From Bacteroides intestinalis (GTDB lineage Bacteria; Bacteroidota; Bacteroidia; Bacteroidales; Bacteroidaceae), in NCBI RefSeq assembly GCF_003464595.1, contig NZ_QRZF01000001.1, positions 372,001 through 436,000 of the forward strand: a stretch of 64,000 nt of DNA, written 5' to 3'. Positions 34,395-43,226 of the stretch are shown piece after piece. Both the position numbers and the translations under genes were made by a program. Within the stretch, counting starts at the first letter, position 1; every line of letters begins with the position of its first letter. The notes under the pieces were generated by a model. It did not search any database. It was not told the origin of the DNA and was given only the letters and a program-made list of their open reading frames with translations.

Positions 34395-36812
34395 ATGAAG
34401 AAAATATTCAAAAGAACAAGCCTGTTGCTGATAAGTGCTTTAATGAGCATGGCGGCGGCACAGGCGCAAAAGTCTCCCCAAGACATGGACCGCTTCATCG
34501 ATGCGCTGATGAAGAAGATGACTGTGGAAGAGAAAATCGGACAGTTGAACCTACCTGTCACAGGAGATATTACCACAGGACAGGCCAAGAGCAGTGATGT
34601 GGCGCAAAAGATTGAAAAAGGATTGGTAGGCGGACTCTTCAACCTGAAAGGGGTAGACCGCATTCTTGAAGTGCAAAAGCTGGCAGTAGAGAAATCACGT
34701 CTCGGTATTCCCCTTCTATTCGGTATGGACGTGATACACGGCTACGAAACCATCTTCCCCATTCCATTGGGATTATCCTGTACCTGGGATATGGCAGCCA
34801 TTGAGAAGTCTGCCCGTATTGCAGCCATCGAAGCAAGTGCCGATGGCATCTCCTGGACATTCAGTCCGATGGTAGACATCAGCCGTGATCCACGCTGGGG
34901 ACGTGTCAGCGAAGGTTCGGGAGAAGACCCTTTCCTCGGTGGAGCTATTGCACAAGCAATGGTATACGGGTATCAGGGTGCCAACTTGCAAGACCAACTA
35001 CACCGTAATGATGAAATCATGGCCTGCGTAAAGCACTTTGCCCTGTATGGAGCCGGAGAGGCCGGGCGAGATTATAACACAGTGGATATGAGCCGCAACC
35101 GGATGTTCAATGAATTTATGTATCCGTACGAAGCTGCTGTAGAAGCAGGTGTAGGTAGCGTAATGGCTTCATTCAATGAAATAGACGGGATACCGGCTAC
35201 TGGAAACAAATGGCTATTGAGCGACCTGTTGCGTGGTCAATGGGGATTTGAAGGGTTTGTGGTAACAGATTTTACAGGTATTTCAGAGATGATAGAACAT
35301 GGTGTCGGCGACTTACAAACCGTCAGTGCGCTTGCCCTGAATGCAGGTGTGGACATGGATATGGTAAGTGAAGGTTTTGTCGGTACACTGATGAAATCCA
35401 TTAAAGAAGGAAAAGTGAGAATGGGTACGCTGAATACGGCTTGCCGCCGGATATTGGAAGCTAAATACAAATTGGGCCTGTTCGACAATCCTTATAAATA
35501 TTGTGATGTGAGCCGTCCGAAGCGGGACATCTTTACAAAAGAGCATCGGGATGCCGCCCGTAAGATTGCCAGTGAAAGCTTTGTACTCTTAAAGAACGCT
35601 CCGTTTCAGTTGACAAGGGAAGAGTTGACGAGGGAACAAGGAGACAAGGGAACAAGGACGGACAACACCGCGCAGCCCCTCGTCCCCTCGTCAACTCGTT
35701 CCCTTGTCAACTCCTCCCCCATCCTTCCTCTGAAAAAGCAAGGCACCGTTGCAGTCATCGGTCCTCTCGGTAATACGCGTAGCAATATGCCGGGTACTTG
35801 GAGTGTAGCTGCACGCCTCAACGATTATCCTTCTTTGTACGAAGGACTGAAAGAGATGATGGCAGGCAAAGTTAACATCACCTACGCCAAAGGTAGCAAC
35901 CTTATCGGTGATGCTGCTTACGAAGAACGCGCCACCATGTTCGGTCGTTCACTGAACCGTGACAACCGTACAGACCAGGAATTATTGGACGAAGCATTGA
36001 AAGTGGCAGCCGGAGCCGATGTTATCGTAGCTGCACTGGGAGAATCTTCTGAAATGAGTGGTGAAAGTTCAAGCCGCACAGAACTCGGTTTACCCGATGT
36101 GCAGCATACTTTGCTGGAAGCCTTACTGAAAACGGGCAAGCCTGTAGTACTTACTCTGTTTACCGGCCGTCCGTTGACACTGAACTGGGAACAGGAACAT
36201 GTACCTGCTATCCTCAATGTATGGTTCGGAGGTAGCGAGGCAGCTTATGCCATTGGCGATGTATTGTTCGGTGACGTAAATCCAAGTGGAAAGCTGACGA
36301 TGACGTTCCCGAAGAATGTAGGCCAGATACCTTTGTTCTACAATCATAAGAATACCGGTCGCCCATTGGCAGAAGGTAAATGGTTCGAAAAGTTCCGTTC
36401 AAATTATCTGGATGTGGATAATGAACCATTGTATCCTTTCGGTTATGGATTATCATATACCAACTTCCAGTATAGTGACATTGCACTGAGCACGCCTACA
36501 CTGGGAAAAGATGGTTCTGTTACCGCCGTAGTTACTGTAACCAATACGGGTAAATACGATGGTGCGGAAGTAGTGCAACTCTATATCCGTGATCTTGTAG
36601 GAAGCATCACCCGTCCGGTGCGCGAACTGAAGGGTTTCAATAAGATCTTCCTTCGTGCCGGAGAAAGTAAAACAGTATCATTCACCATCACGCGTGATCT
36701 GCTCCGGTTCTATGATTATGATATGAATTACGTAGCCGAACCCGGTGACTTCAATATTATGATCGGTGGAAACAGCCAGACGGTGAAGACGGCAAAGTTA
36801 GCACTTAAATAA
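34395..36812 (+). CDS. GH3 beta-glucosidase with a 32-codon palindromic insertion (PUL copy 1)
   Basis: An in-frame ATG at 34332 exists, but the ATG at 34395 begins the signal peptide (MKKIFKRTSLLL... AQAQ) and aligns with the paralogue's start. The protein has the GH3 N domain with KHFALYG, the nucleophile Asp292 in VVTDFTGIS, the second alpha/beta domain with GESSEMSGES (acid/base candidate) and a C-terminal FnIII-like domain. Beside GH144, hydrolysis of beta-1,2-gluco-oligosaccharides to glucose is expected. The 805-residue product exceeds its paralogue (773) by exactly 32 residues, all between LLKN and LPLKK, where a palindrome is translated. The loop lies between the two catalytic domains, so activity may survive. 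Confidence 0.93.
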   Translation: MKKIFKRTSLLLISALMSMAAAQAQKSPQDMDRFIDALMKKMTVEEKIGQLNLPVTGDITTGQAKSSDVAQKIEKGLVGGLFNLKGVDRILEVQKLAVEKSRLGIPLLFGMDVIHGYETIFPIPLGLSCTWDMAAIEKSARIAAIEASADGISWTFSPMVDISRDPRWGRVSEGSGEDPFLGGAIAQAMVYGYQGANLQDQLHRNDEIMACVKHFALYGAGEAGRDYNTVDMSRNRMFNEFMYPYEAAVEAGVGSVMASFNEIDGIPATGNKWLLSDLLRGQWGFEGFVVTDFTGISEMIEHGVGDLQTVSALALNAGVDMDMVSEGFVGTLMKSIKEGKVRMGTLNTACRRILEAKYKLGLFDNPYKYCDVSRPKRDIFTKEHRDAARKIASESFVLLKNAPFQLTREELTREQGDKGTRTDNTAQPLVPSSTRSLVNSSPILPLKKQGTVAVIGPLGNTRSNMPGTWSVAARLNDYPSLYEGLKEMMAGKVNITYAKGSNLIGDAAYEERATMFGRSLNRDNRTDQELLDEALKVAAGADVIVAALGESSEMSGESSSRTELGLPDVQHTLLEALLKTGKPVVLTLFTGRPLTLNWEQEHVPAILNVWFGGSEAAYAIGDVLFGDVNPSGKLTMTFPKNVGQIPLFYNHKNTGRPLAEGKWFEKFRSNYLDVDNEPLYPFGYGLSYTNFQYSDIALSTPTLGKDGSVTAVVTVTNTGKYDGAEVVQLYIRDLVGSITRPVRELKGFNKIFLRAGESKTVSFTITRDLLRFYDYDMNYVAEPGDFNIMIGGNSQTVKTAKLALK
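35608..35712. repeat. In-frame palindromic insertion (copy C) in the first GH3 gene
   Basis: Arms 35608-35641 and 35678-35712 pair over about 34 positions with one bulged base and a few mismatches. They are made of AGTTGACAAGGGAA/GAGTTGACGAGGG words. The loop ends in GCGCAGCC (35670-35677) directly at the right arm, as in copy B (36860-36867). The paralogous GH3 gene at 43227 lacks this DNA, having 10 residues where this one has 42. No stop is introduced. Confidence 0.85.
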
Positions 36813-36899
36813 AGTGATTAGGGTTTAGTGATAAGTGATTAGTGCCATGCGGAATAATAGCGCAGCCCACTAATCACTTATCACTAAACCCTAATCACT
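36813..36899. repeat. Perfect 32-bp palindrome with 23-nt loop (copy B)
   Basis: Arms 36813-36844 and 36868-36899 are perfect inverted copies built from AGTGATTAGGGTTTAGTGAT words. The element begins at the first base after the GH3 stop. Its loop (36846-36867) is the reverse complement of the 22-nt loop core of copy A at 19168-19189, while the arms differ in sequence. It fills the gap to the GH144 gene. Confidence 0.9.
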
Positions 36900-36922
36900 A
36901 AACTTTCCCCCCTATATTAATT

Positions 36923-38257
36923 ATGAAACAACTAACAACCTATTTTCCTCTCCTCTTCCTGCTCCTCCTCGGAGCTTGCAAGAATTCAAAGACCGGAAGC
37001 ACTGCCCAACTTACGGACGATGCTCTGATGGACACTGTTCAACGGCGAACCTTCAATTACTTCTGGGAAGGCGCAGAACCTAACAGTGGCCTTGCCCCCG
37101 AACGTATCCACATGGACGGTATCTATCCCGAGAAAGACCAGAACGTTATCACTTCCGGTGGCAGTGGTTTCGGCATTATGGCCATACTTTCAGGTATCGA
37201 CCGCGGCTACGTCACCCGTGAAGAAGGTCTGGCACGTATGGAAAAGATTGTCTCTTTCCTCGAGAAAGCTGACCGTTTTCATGGAGCCTACCCACATTGG
37301 TGGTATGGAAATACCGGTAAAGTGAAGCCTTTCGGACAAAAAGACAATGGTGGAGACCTTGTGGAAACAGCCTTCCTGATACAAGGATTACTGGCCGTAC
37401 ACCAATATTACATCAATGGTTCGCCGGAAGAGCAGGCACTTGCCAAACGTATCGATACCCTCTGGCGCGATGTCGATTGGAATTTTTATCGCCAAGGCGA
37501 TCAGAATGTACTCTACTGGCATTGGAGTCCCGAATATGGCTGGGCAATGGATTTCCCTGTACATGGTTATAATGAATGCCTCATCATGTACCTGCTTGCT
37601 GCAGCCTCTCCTACACATGGTGTTCCCGCCGCTGTCTATCATGACGGTTGGGCACAGAACGGTGCCATCGTCGATCCCCATAAAGTAGAAGGCATCGAAC
37701 TTCATTTGCGCTATCAGGGTTGTGAAGCCGGACCGCTCTTCTGGGCACATTATTCTTTCCTCGGATTGGATCCGACAAATCTGAAAGATGAATATTGCGC
37801 CAGCTACTTCGACGAAATGCGCAACCTGACGCTTGTGAACCGTGCTTATTGCATCCGCAATCCGAAGCACTACAAAGGTTTCGGCCCGGACTGCTGGGGA
37901 CTGACCGCCAGCTACTCCGTCAACGGATATGCCGCCCACATGCCGAATGAACGGGACGACCAGGGAGTTATCTCTCCTACTGCCGCCCTTTCATCCATTG
38001 TCTATACACCGGAGCAGTCGCTGGCTGTGATGCGGCACCTCTACGGAATGGGCGATAAATTATTCGGTCCTTACGGTTTCTACGATGCCTTTAGCGAAAC
38101 GGACAACTGGTATCCCAAGCGATATCTCGCCATTGACCAAGGCCCGATAGCCGTCATGATAGAGAACTATCGAACCGGATTGCTATGGAAACTCTTTATG
38201 AGTCATCCGGATGTACAAAACGGGTTACAGAAACTGGGATTCTCAATAAATAAATAG
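36923..38257 (+). CDS. GH144 endo-beta-1,2-glucanase-like lipoprotein (PUL copy 1)
   Basis: A lipoprotein signal ends LLLGAC (Cys19). The rest is a single (alpha/alpha)6-type glycoamylase-like domain (PF10091 / GH144): RTFNYFWEGAEPNSGLAPER, TSGGSGFGIMA, AYPHWWYG, the DNGGDLVETAFL segment, and FGPYGFYDAFSE with IDQGPIAVMIENYRTG at the end. Characterised GH144 enzymes are endo-acting on beta-1,2-glucan. As a lipoprotein it could act at the surface or periplasm to make oligosaccharides for SusCD and GH3. A terminator follows at once. Confidence 0.88.
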   Translation: MKQLTTYFPLLFLLLLGACKNSKTGSTAQLTDDALMDTVQRRTFNYFWEGAEPNSGLAPERIHMDGIYPEKDQNVITSGGSGFGIMAILSGIDRGYVTREEGLARMEKIVSFLEKADRFHGAYPHWWYGNTGKVKPFGQKDNGGDLVETAFLIQGLLAVHQYYINGSPEEQALAKRIDTLWRDVDWNFYRQGDQNVLYWHWSPEYGWAMDFPVHGYNECLIMYLLAAASPTHGVPAAVYHDGWAQNGAIVDPHKVEGIELHLRYQGCEAGPLFWAHYSFLGLDPTNLKDEYCASYFDEMRNLTLVNRAYCIRNPKHYKGFGPDCWGLTASYSVNGYAAHMPNERDDQGVISPTAALSSIVYTPEQSLAVMRHLYGMGDKLFGPYGFYDAFSETDNWYPKRYLAIDQGPIAVMIENYRTGLLWKLFMSHPDVQNGLQKLGFSINK

Positions 38258-38261
38258 ATAG

Positions 38262-38301
38262 AAAAGCCGGAAGCAGTACACAATACTTGTTTCCGGCTTT
38301 T
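38262..38301 (+). terminator. Terminator after PUL copy 1
   Basis: AAAAGCCGGAA (38262-38272) pairs with TTCCGGCTTTT (38291-38301), followed by TGCTTTTTG. It separates the two PUL copies into independent transcripts. Confidence 0.85.
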
Positions 38302-38436
38302 GCTTTTTGTCAGATAAGTTTTATTACAACTTTCCTTATTTCATTAATAAACAACGCATTAAATTAATTTGAGTAGTAAATGAGTAGTCTTTGATTTGTT
38401 AAAAATCAGGGATATGTATTGGTGGTGAATGTATTT

Positions 38437-38469
38437 TTTGTGCCCGGCTTATTTCTATTCATACTTTTG
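38437..38469 (+). promoter_or_regulatory. Promoter of PUL copy 2
   Basis: TTTG at 38437-38440 and TACTTTTG at 38462-38469, 21 bp apart, fit the Bacteroides consensus. The ATG of susC copy 2 is 80 bp downstream. It is a better match than the site before copy 1. Confidence 0.75.
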
Positions 38470-38549
38470 CCCCAGACTTAATTCCCGCCAAAAACAGAAG
38501 AAGCGAGGAATGAAGTCCAACCTAGTTATCCACTAAAAAATTTAATGCA

Positions 38550-41500
38550 ATGAAGAAAAAAACACTTCTTCCCTTGGAGAGAGCCTCATGGCTTAAAAGT
38601 TTATTTCTATTAGTGTGCCTCGTACTTTCCGGCACCACTGTATTCGCCCAAGAAAAAACAGTAACCGGTGTAGTAACCGATTCATTTAATGAGCCGCTGA
38701 TTGGCGCATCTATCGTAGTACAAGGTACCACTAACGGCGTAATAACCGATCTTGATGGTAAGTATTCCATTAAAGTTACTCCGGGTGCTACCCTCCAGTT
38801 CTCATACGTAGGTATGGAGAAACAAAGTGTCAAAGTAGGCAATCAGAATGTTATCAATGTTCAGTTGAAAGATGATTCCCAAATGCTTGCCGAAACTGTA
38901 GTTATCGGTTATGGTAGTGCAAAGAAACGCGACCTGACAGGTTCTATCACCAATATCAAAGGTGACGAGATTGCCAACAAGCCGGTTGCCAATCCATTAT
39001 CGGCCCTGCAAGGTAAAGTGGCTGGTGTACAGGTTATCAACTCCGGTAGGGCAGGTGAAGACCCTGAAATCCGCGTACGCGGTACCAACTCTATCAATGG
39101 TTACAAACCTTTGTATGTAGTTGACGGATTGTTTAACGACAACATCAACTTCCTGAATCCGCAGGATATTGAATCTATGGAAATCCTGAAAGACCCGTCC
39201 TCGCTCGCCATCTTCGGTGTACGTGGTGCCAACGGTGTTATCATCATCACTACGAAGAAAGCTAAAGTAGGCCAGACTCGCGTAAACATTAACGGTTCTT
39301 TTGGTTTTAAGAGCGTACCCAATCAGATAGAAATGGTAGATGCCGCCGGATTCAAAGAACTGTATAACGAACAGCTAAGAAATGAAGGTAATCCCGAATT
39401 CGACTTCACGGGTTGGAACGGTAACACTAACTGGCAGGACGAAATCTTCCAGACCGGTTTCATCACCAATAACAATGTCAGCATCACAGGAGCTTCCGAA
39501 AAGCATAGTTTCTATCTTGGTGCCGGTTATGCTTATGAACAAGGTAACATCAAGAACGAAAAGTACAGCAAAATAACGTTGAGCGTCAGCAATGAGTATA
39601 AACTGACAGATAACTTCAGAGTAGGTTTCCAGTTCAACGGTGCACGCATTTTACCAGCCGACACTAAGACTGTAACCACTGCTGTTCGCGCTACTCCGGT
39701 AGCTACGGTATTCAATGACCAATACGGCCTTTATACAACTTTGCCTGAATTCCAGAAGGCACAGATGAATAATCCAATGGTAGACGTTGACCTGAAAGCC
39801 AACACAACACGTGCCGAGAACTATCGTGGTTCGGGTAACGTATATGCCGAATGGGATTTCCTGAAACATTTCCAGTTCAAGGCAATGTTCTCTATGGATT
39901 ATGCTTCTAACAATAGCCGCAAGTTCACTCCTATCATCCAGGTATATGATGCCAGTGCTGAAGGAAGTATAGTTACACTGGGCGACGGTAAGACAGGTGT
40001 CAGCCAAGCCAAACAGACAGAGATGAAAACACAGAGTGACTATCTGTTGACTTACACGAATACATGGGGTGATCATAGCCTGACAGCTACTGCCGGTTTC
40101 ACCACTTATTACAACAAACTGGAGAATCTGGGAGCTGCCCGTGCACAAGGTGTAGGTCTGGTGATTCCTGATAATCCTGACAAATGGTACGTAAGCATCG
40201 GTGATGCCGGTACTTCCACCAATGAAAGTACACAATGGGAACGCGCTACCGTATCAATGCTGGGACGTATCCTTTACAACTACAAAGGCAGATATTTATT
40301 CAACGGTTCATTCCGTCGTGACGGTTCTTCCGCTTTCTCGTACACAGGAAACCAATGGCAGAATTTCTACTCTGTAGGTGCAGGCTGGCTGATCAGCGAA
40401 GAAGAATTTATGAAAGATATCACTTGGCTGGATATGTTGAAACTGAAAGGTTCATGGGGTACACTGGGTAACCAGAATCTGGACAAAGCTTATCCTGCAG
40501 AACCTTTGCTGAGTAACGCATACTCTGCCGTATTCGGTACTCCGTCTGCCGTCTATCCGGGCTATCAGCTATCTTACCTGCCTAATGCTACCCTGAGATG
40601 GGAAAAGGTAGAAGCATGGGAAGTCGGTGCAGAAGCTAACTTCTTCCGCAACCGCTTGCACCTGGAAGGTGTATATTATAAGAAGACTACGAAGGATCTG
40701 CTTGCCGAAGTGCCGGGCATTTCAGGAACAGTACCGGGTATTGGTAACCTGGGATCTATCGAAAACAAGGGTATCGAACTTGCCATTAACTGGCGCGAAC
40801 AGATCGGTGACTGGAACTATAGCATCGGTGGCAATCTGACTACTATCAAGAATAAAGTGCTGAGTCTTGTACAAGAAGGTTATTCTATCATCTCAGGTGA
40901 CAAGAGCCAGAGTTATACAATGGCCGGATTCCCTATCGGTTACTTCTATGGTTACAAGGTGGAAGGTGTTTACCAAAACCAAGCTGAAATAGACAACTCA
41001 CCCAAGAATACACTGGCAACCGTTACACCGGGTGACCTGAAGTTCGTAGACGTGGACGGCAACGGTGAAATCACTCCTGCCGACCGTACCATGATCGGCG
41101 ACCCTACTCCGGACGTGACTTACGGCATCAACTTCAGTGTAGGTTACAAAAACTGGGAACTGGGTGTTGACATGATGGGACAAGCCGGTAACGAAATCTA
41201 CCGTACATGGGACAACTACAACTGGAGCCAGTTCAACTTCATGAAGCAGCGCCTGAACCGCTGGCATGGTGAAGGTACCAGCAACAGCCAGCCGTTGCTC
41301 AACATGAAGCATACGATCAATAACCTGAACTCTGAATATTACATTGAAGACGGTAGTTTCTTCCGTATCCGTAATGTACAGTTGGCTTACAACTTTGATA
41401 AGACATTACTCTCCAGGATCGGAGTACAGGCGCTCAAGCTCTATGCCAATATTCAGAACCTGAAGACCTGGAAGCATAACACCGGTTACACACCCGAATT

Positions 41501-41588
41501 GGGCGGTACAGCTATTGCATTCGGTGTGGACAACGGTAGCTATCCGATGCCGGTAGTTTATACATTCGGTTTCAACCTTACTTTCTAA
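38550..41588 (+). CDS. SusC-like TonB-dependent outer-membrane transporter (PUL copy 2)
   Basis: It has the same length (1012) and layout as the copy at 29727: signal peptide to TVFAQE, regulatory-like domain, ETVVIGYGSAKKRD, plug and barrel ending FGFNLTF. The plug from GSAKKRDLTGS through NINGSFGFK is nearly identical between copies. Differences concentrate in the signal peptide and in scattered barrel and loop positions (for example NARAQ/NAGRTQ near the middle). That pattern suggests an old duplication kept by selection or homogenised by conversion. It has its own promoter at 38437. Confidence 0.95.
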   Translation: MKKKTLLPLERASWLKSLFLLVCLVLSGTTVFAQEKTVTGVVTDSFNEPLIGASIVVQGTTNGVITDLDGKYSIKVTPGATLQFSYVGMEKQSVKVGNQNVINVQLKDDSQMLAETVVIGYGSAKKRDLTGSITNIKGDEIANKPVANPLSALQGKVAGVQVINSGRAGEDPEIRVRGTNSINGYKPLYVVDGLFNDNINFLNPQDIESMEILKDPSSLAIFGVRGANGVIIITTKKAKVGQTRVNINGSFGFKSVPNQIEMVDAAGFKELYNEQLRNEGNPEFDFTGWNGNTNWQDEIFQTGFITNNNVSITGASEKHSFYLGAGYAYEQGNIKNEKYSKITLSVSNEYKLTDNFRVGFQFNGARILPADTKTVTTAVRATPVATVFNDQYGLYTTLPEFQKAQMNNPMVDVDLKANTTRAENYRGSGNVYAEWDFLKHFQFKAMFSMDYASNNSRKFTPIIQVYDASAEGSIVTLGDGKTGVSQAKQTEMKTQSDYLLTYTNTWGDHSLTATAGFTTYYNKLENLGAARAQGVGLVIPDNPDKWYVSIGDAGTSTNESTQWERATVSMLGRILYNYKGRYLFNGSFRRDGSSAFSYTGNQWQNFYSVGAGWLISEEEFMKDITWLDMLKLKGSWGTLGNQNLDKAYPAEPLLSNAYSAVFGTPSAVYPGYQLSYLPNATLRWEKVEAWEVGAEANFFRNRLHLEGVYYKKTTKDLLAEVPGISGTVPGIGNLGSIENKGIELAINWREQIGDWNYSIGGNLTTIKNKVLSLVQEGYSIISGDKSQSYTMAGFPIGYFYGYKVEGVYQNQAEIDNSPKNTLATVTPGDLKFVDVDGNGEITPADRTMIGDPTPDVTYGINFSVGYKNWELGVDMMGQAGNEIYRTWDNYNWSQFNFMKQRLNRWHGEGTSNSQPLLNMKHTINNLNSEYYIEDGSFFRIRNVQLAYNFDKTLLSRIGVQALKLYANIQNLKTWKHNTGYTPELGGTAIAFGVDNGSYPMPVVYTFGFNLTF

Positions 41589-41633
41589 AATGAAGAATGA
41601 AATACTAAACATTAATCATTAAACATTGAAAAC

Positions 41634-43151
41634 ATGAAGATACAAAAATATATCCTGTCACTGTTGATTGGCTCTGCAGCCATCTCATTCAGTTCCTGTA
41701 ATGACTTCCTGGACCGCGACCCACTGGGACAATTCACGGAAGACGATGCCCCCAACGCCCTTTTAGGTGGAAAGATTTATAATGTATATTATCTGATGCG
41801 CAGCTATAACATCACTGCCGGTATTCCCTCTTTCATGATAGAAATGGCACGCAGTGAAGACTCCGAGAAGGGTAGTTCGGCAGGCGACGGCGCCGATGTG
41901 GCAGCCATGTACGACGATTTCGAATACACGGCCTCCAATGGAACTATGGGAGCTTACTGGACTCAGAACTATAAGATCATCTTTCAGTGTAATGAAGTAC
42001 TGGATGACATAGAGAAAGAAGGAAAGACAGATACGGAAACCATGCGCAATAAGGGAGAAGCCCTTTTCTTCCGCGCCTACTGTTACTTCAATCTGGTACG
42101 TGCCTGGGGAGAAGTGCCTCTGATCACTTTCAAGGTTGTGGACTCTGCCGACGCAAATGTAGCCAAAAGCGGTGTCGATAAAATCTACACACAGATTGAT
42201 AACGACCTGACCGAAGCAGAAAAGCTTCTGCCCTTGCAATGGGATTCAAACTATACAGGCCGCGTTACCTGGGGTGCTGTACGCTCACTGCATGCACGTA
42301 CCTATATGATGCGTAACGATTGGGATAACATGTACAAACTCTCTACCGAAGTGATCGGTAAGGGCCTTTACAACCTCGACACTCCGGTAGACAAGATCTT
42401 CACCGTAGAAGGTGAGAACTGCGGTTCCAGTATTTTCGAGTTGCAGTGTGAATCTACAGATGCATTGAAGAACAGCCTTACCATAGGTAGCCAGTTCTGC
42501 GAGGTACAAGGTGTACGCGGCTCCGGCGACTGGAACTTAGGTTGGGGATGGCACATGGCCACCACAGAATTGGGCAAAGCTTTCGAACCGGGTGACCCGC
42601 GTAAAGATGCCACTTTACTCTACTTCCGCCGCAGCATCGATGAACCTATCACGGAAGCCAATACCAATAAGCCCTACGGTGAATCTCCCGTTTCCACAGC
42701 TATGGGTGGTTACTTCAACAAAAAGGCATACACCGAACCGTCATTACGCAAAAAGTATACCAAGGGTGGTTTCTGGGTGAATATCCGCCTCATCCGCTAC
42801 ACGGACGTATTGTTGATGGCTGCCGAAGCTGCCAATGAAAAGAATCTGCCGGGTGAAGCCAAAACATATCTGGAGATGGTACGTGCACATGCCCGTGGTC
42901 TGGACAAGGAAATCCTGCCCGAAGTTACCACCAATGACAAAGTTGAACTGCGCAAAGCCATTATGCACGAACGCCGTGTAGAGTTGGCTCTTGAACCGGG
43001 ACGCTTCTACGACCTCGTACGCTGGGGTACTGCAAAAGAGGTGATGGCCGCTGTCGGTAAAACGTATCAGGATAAGAACGCTTACCTGCCTATTCCGCAA
43101 ACGGAGATAGATAAATCGAAGGGAGTATTGGTACAAAACCCGAACTACTAA
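41634..43151 (+). CDS. SusD-like surface glycan-binding lipoprotein (PUL copy 2)
   Basis: The lipoprotein signal again ends FSSC (Cys22) followed by NDFLDRDPLGQFTEDDAPNAL, identical to copy 1. The TPR and C-terminal signatures match (EALFFRAYCYFNLVRAWGEVPL, HERRVELALEPGRFYDLVRWG). Compared with copy 1, differences cluster near residues 80-90 and 415-430, at or near surface loops, which could alter ligand preference. It starts 45 bp after its susC. Confidence 0.95.
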   Translation: MKIQKYILSLLIGSAAISFSSCNDFLDRDPLGQFTEDDAPNALLGGKIYNVYYLMRSYNITAGIPSFMIEMARSEDSEKGSSAGDGADVAAMYDDFEYTASNGTMGAYWTQNYKIIFQCNEVLDDIEKEGKTDTETMRNKGEALFFRAYCYFNLVRAWGEVPLITFKVVDSADANVAKSGVDKIYTQIDNDLTEAEKLLPLQWDSNYTGRVTWGAVRSLHARTYMMRNDWDNMYKLSTEVIGKGLYNLDTPVDKIFTVEGENCGSSIFELQCESTDALKNSLTIGSQFCEVQGVRGSGDWNLGWGWHMATTELGKAFEPGDPRKDATLLYFRRSIDEPITEANTNKPYGESPVSTAMGGYFNKKAYTEPSLRKKYTKGGFWVNIRLIRYTDVLLMAAEAANEKNLPGEAKTYLEMVRAHARGLDKEILPEVTTNDKVELRKAIMHERRVELALEPGRFYDLVRWGTAKEVMAAVGKTYQDKNAYLPIPQTEIDKSKGVLVQNPNY

Positions 43152-43226
43152 CAAACAATGCTATCCCAATTCTCTTCATTTCAGGATGAAGAGGATTGGG
43201 GATAGTTCTTATAAAAAACAGAGTGT

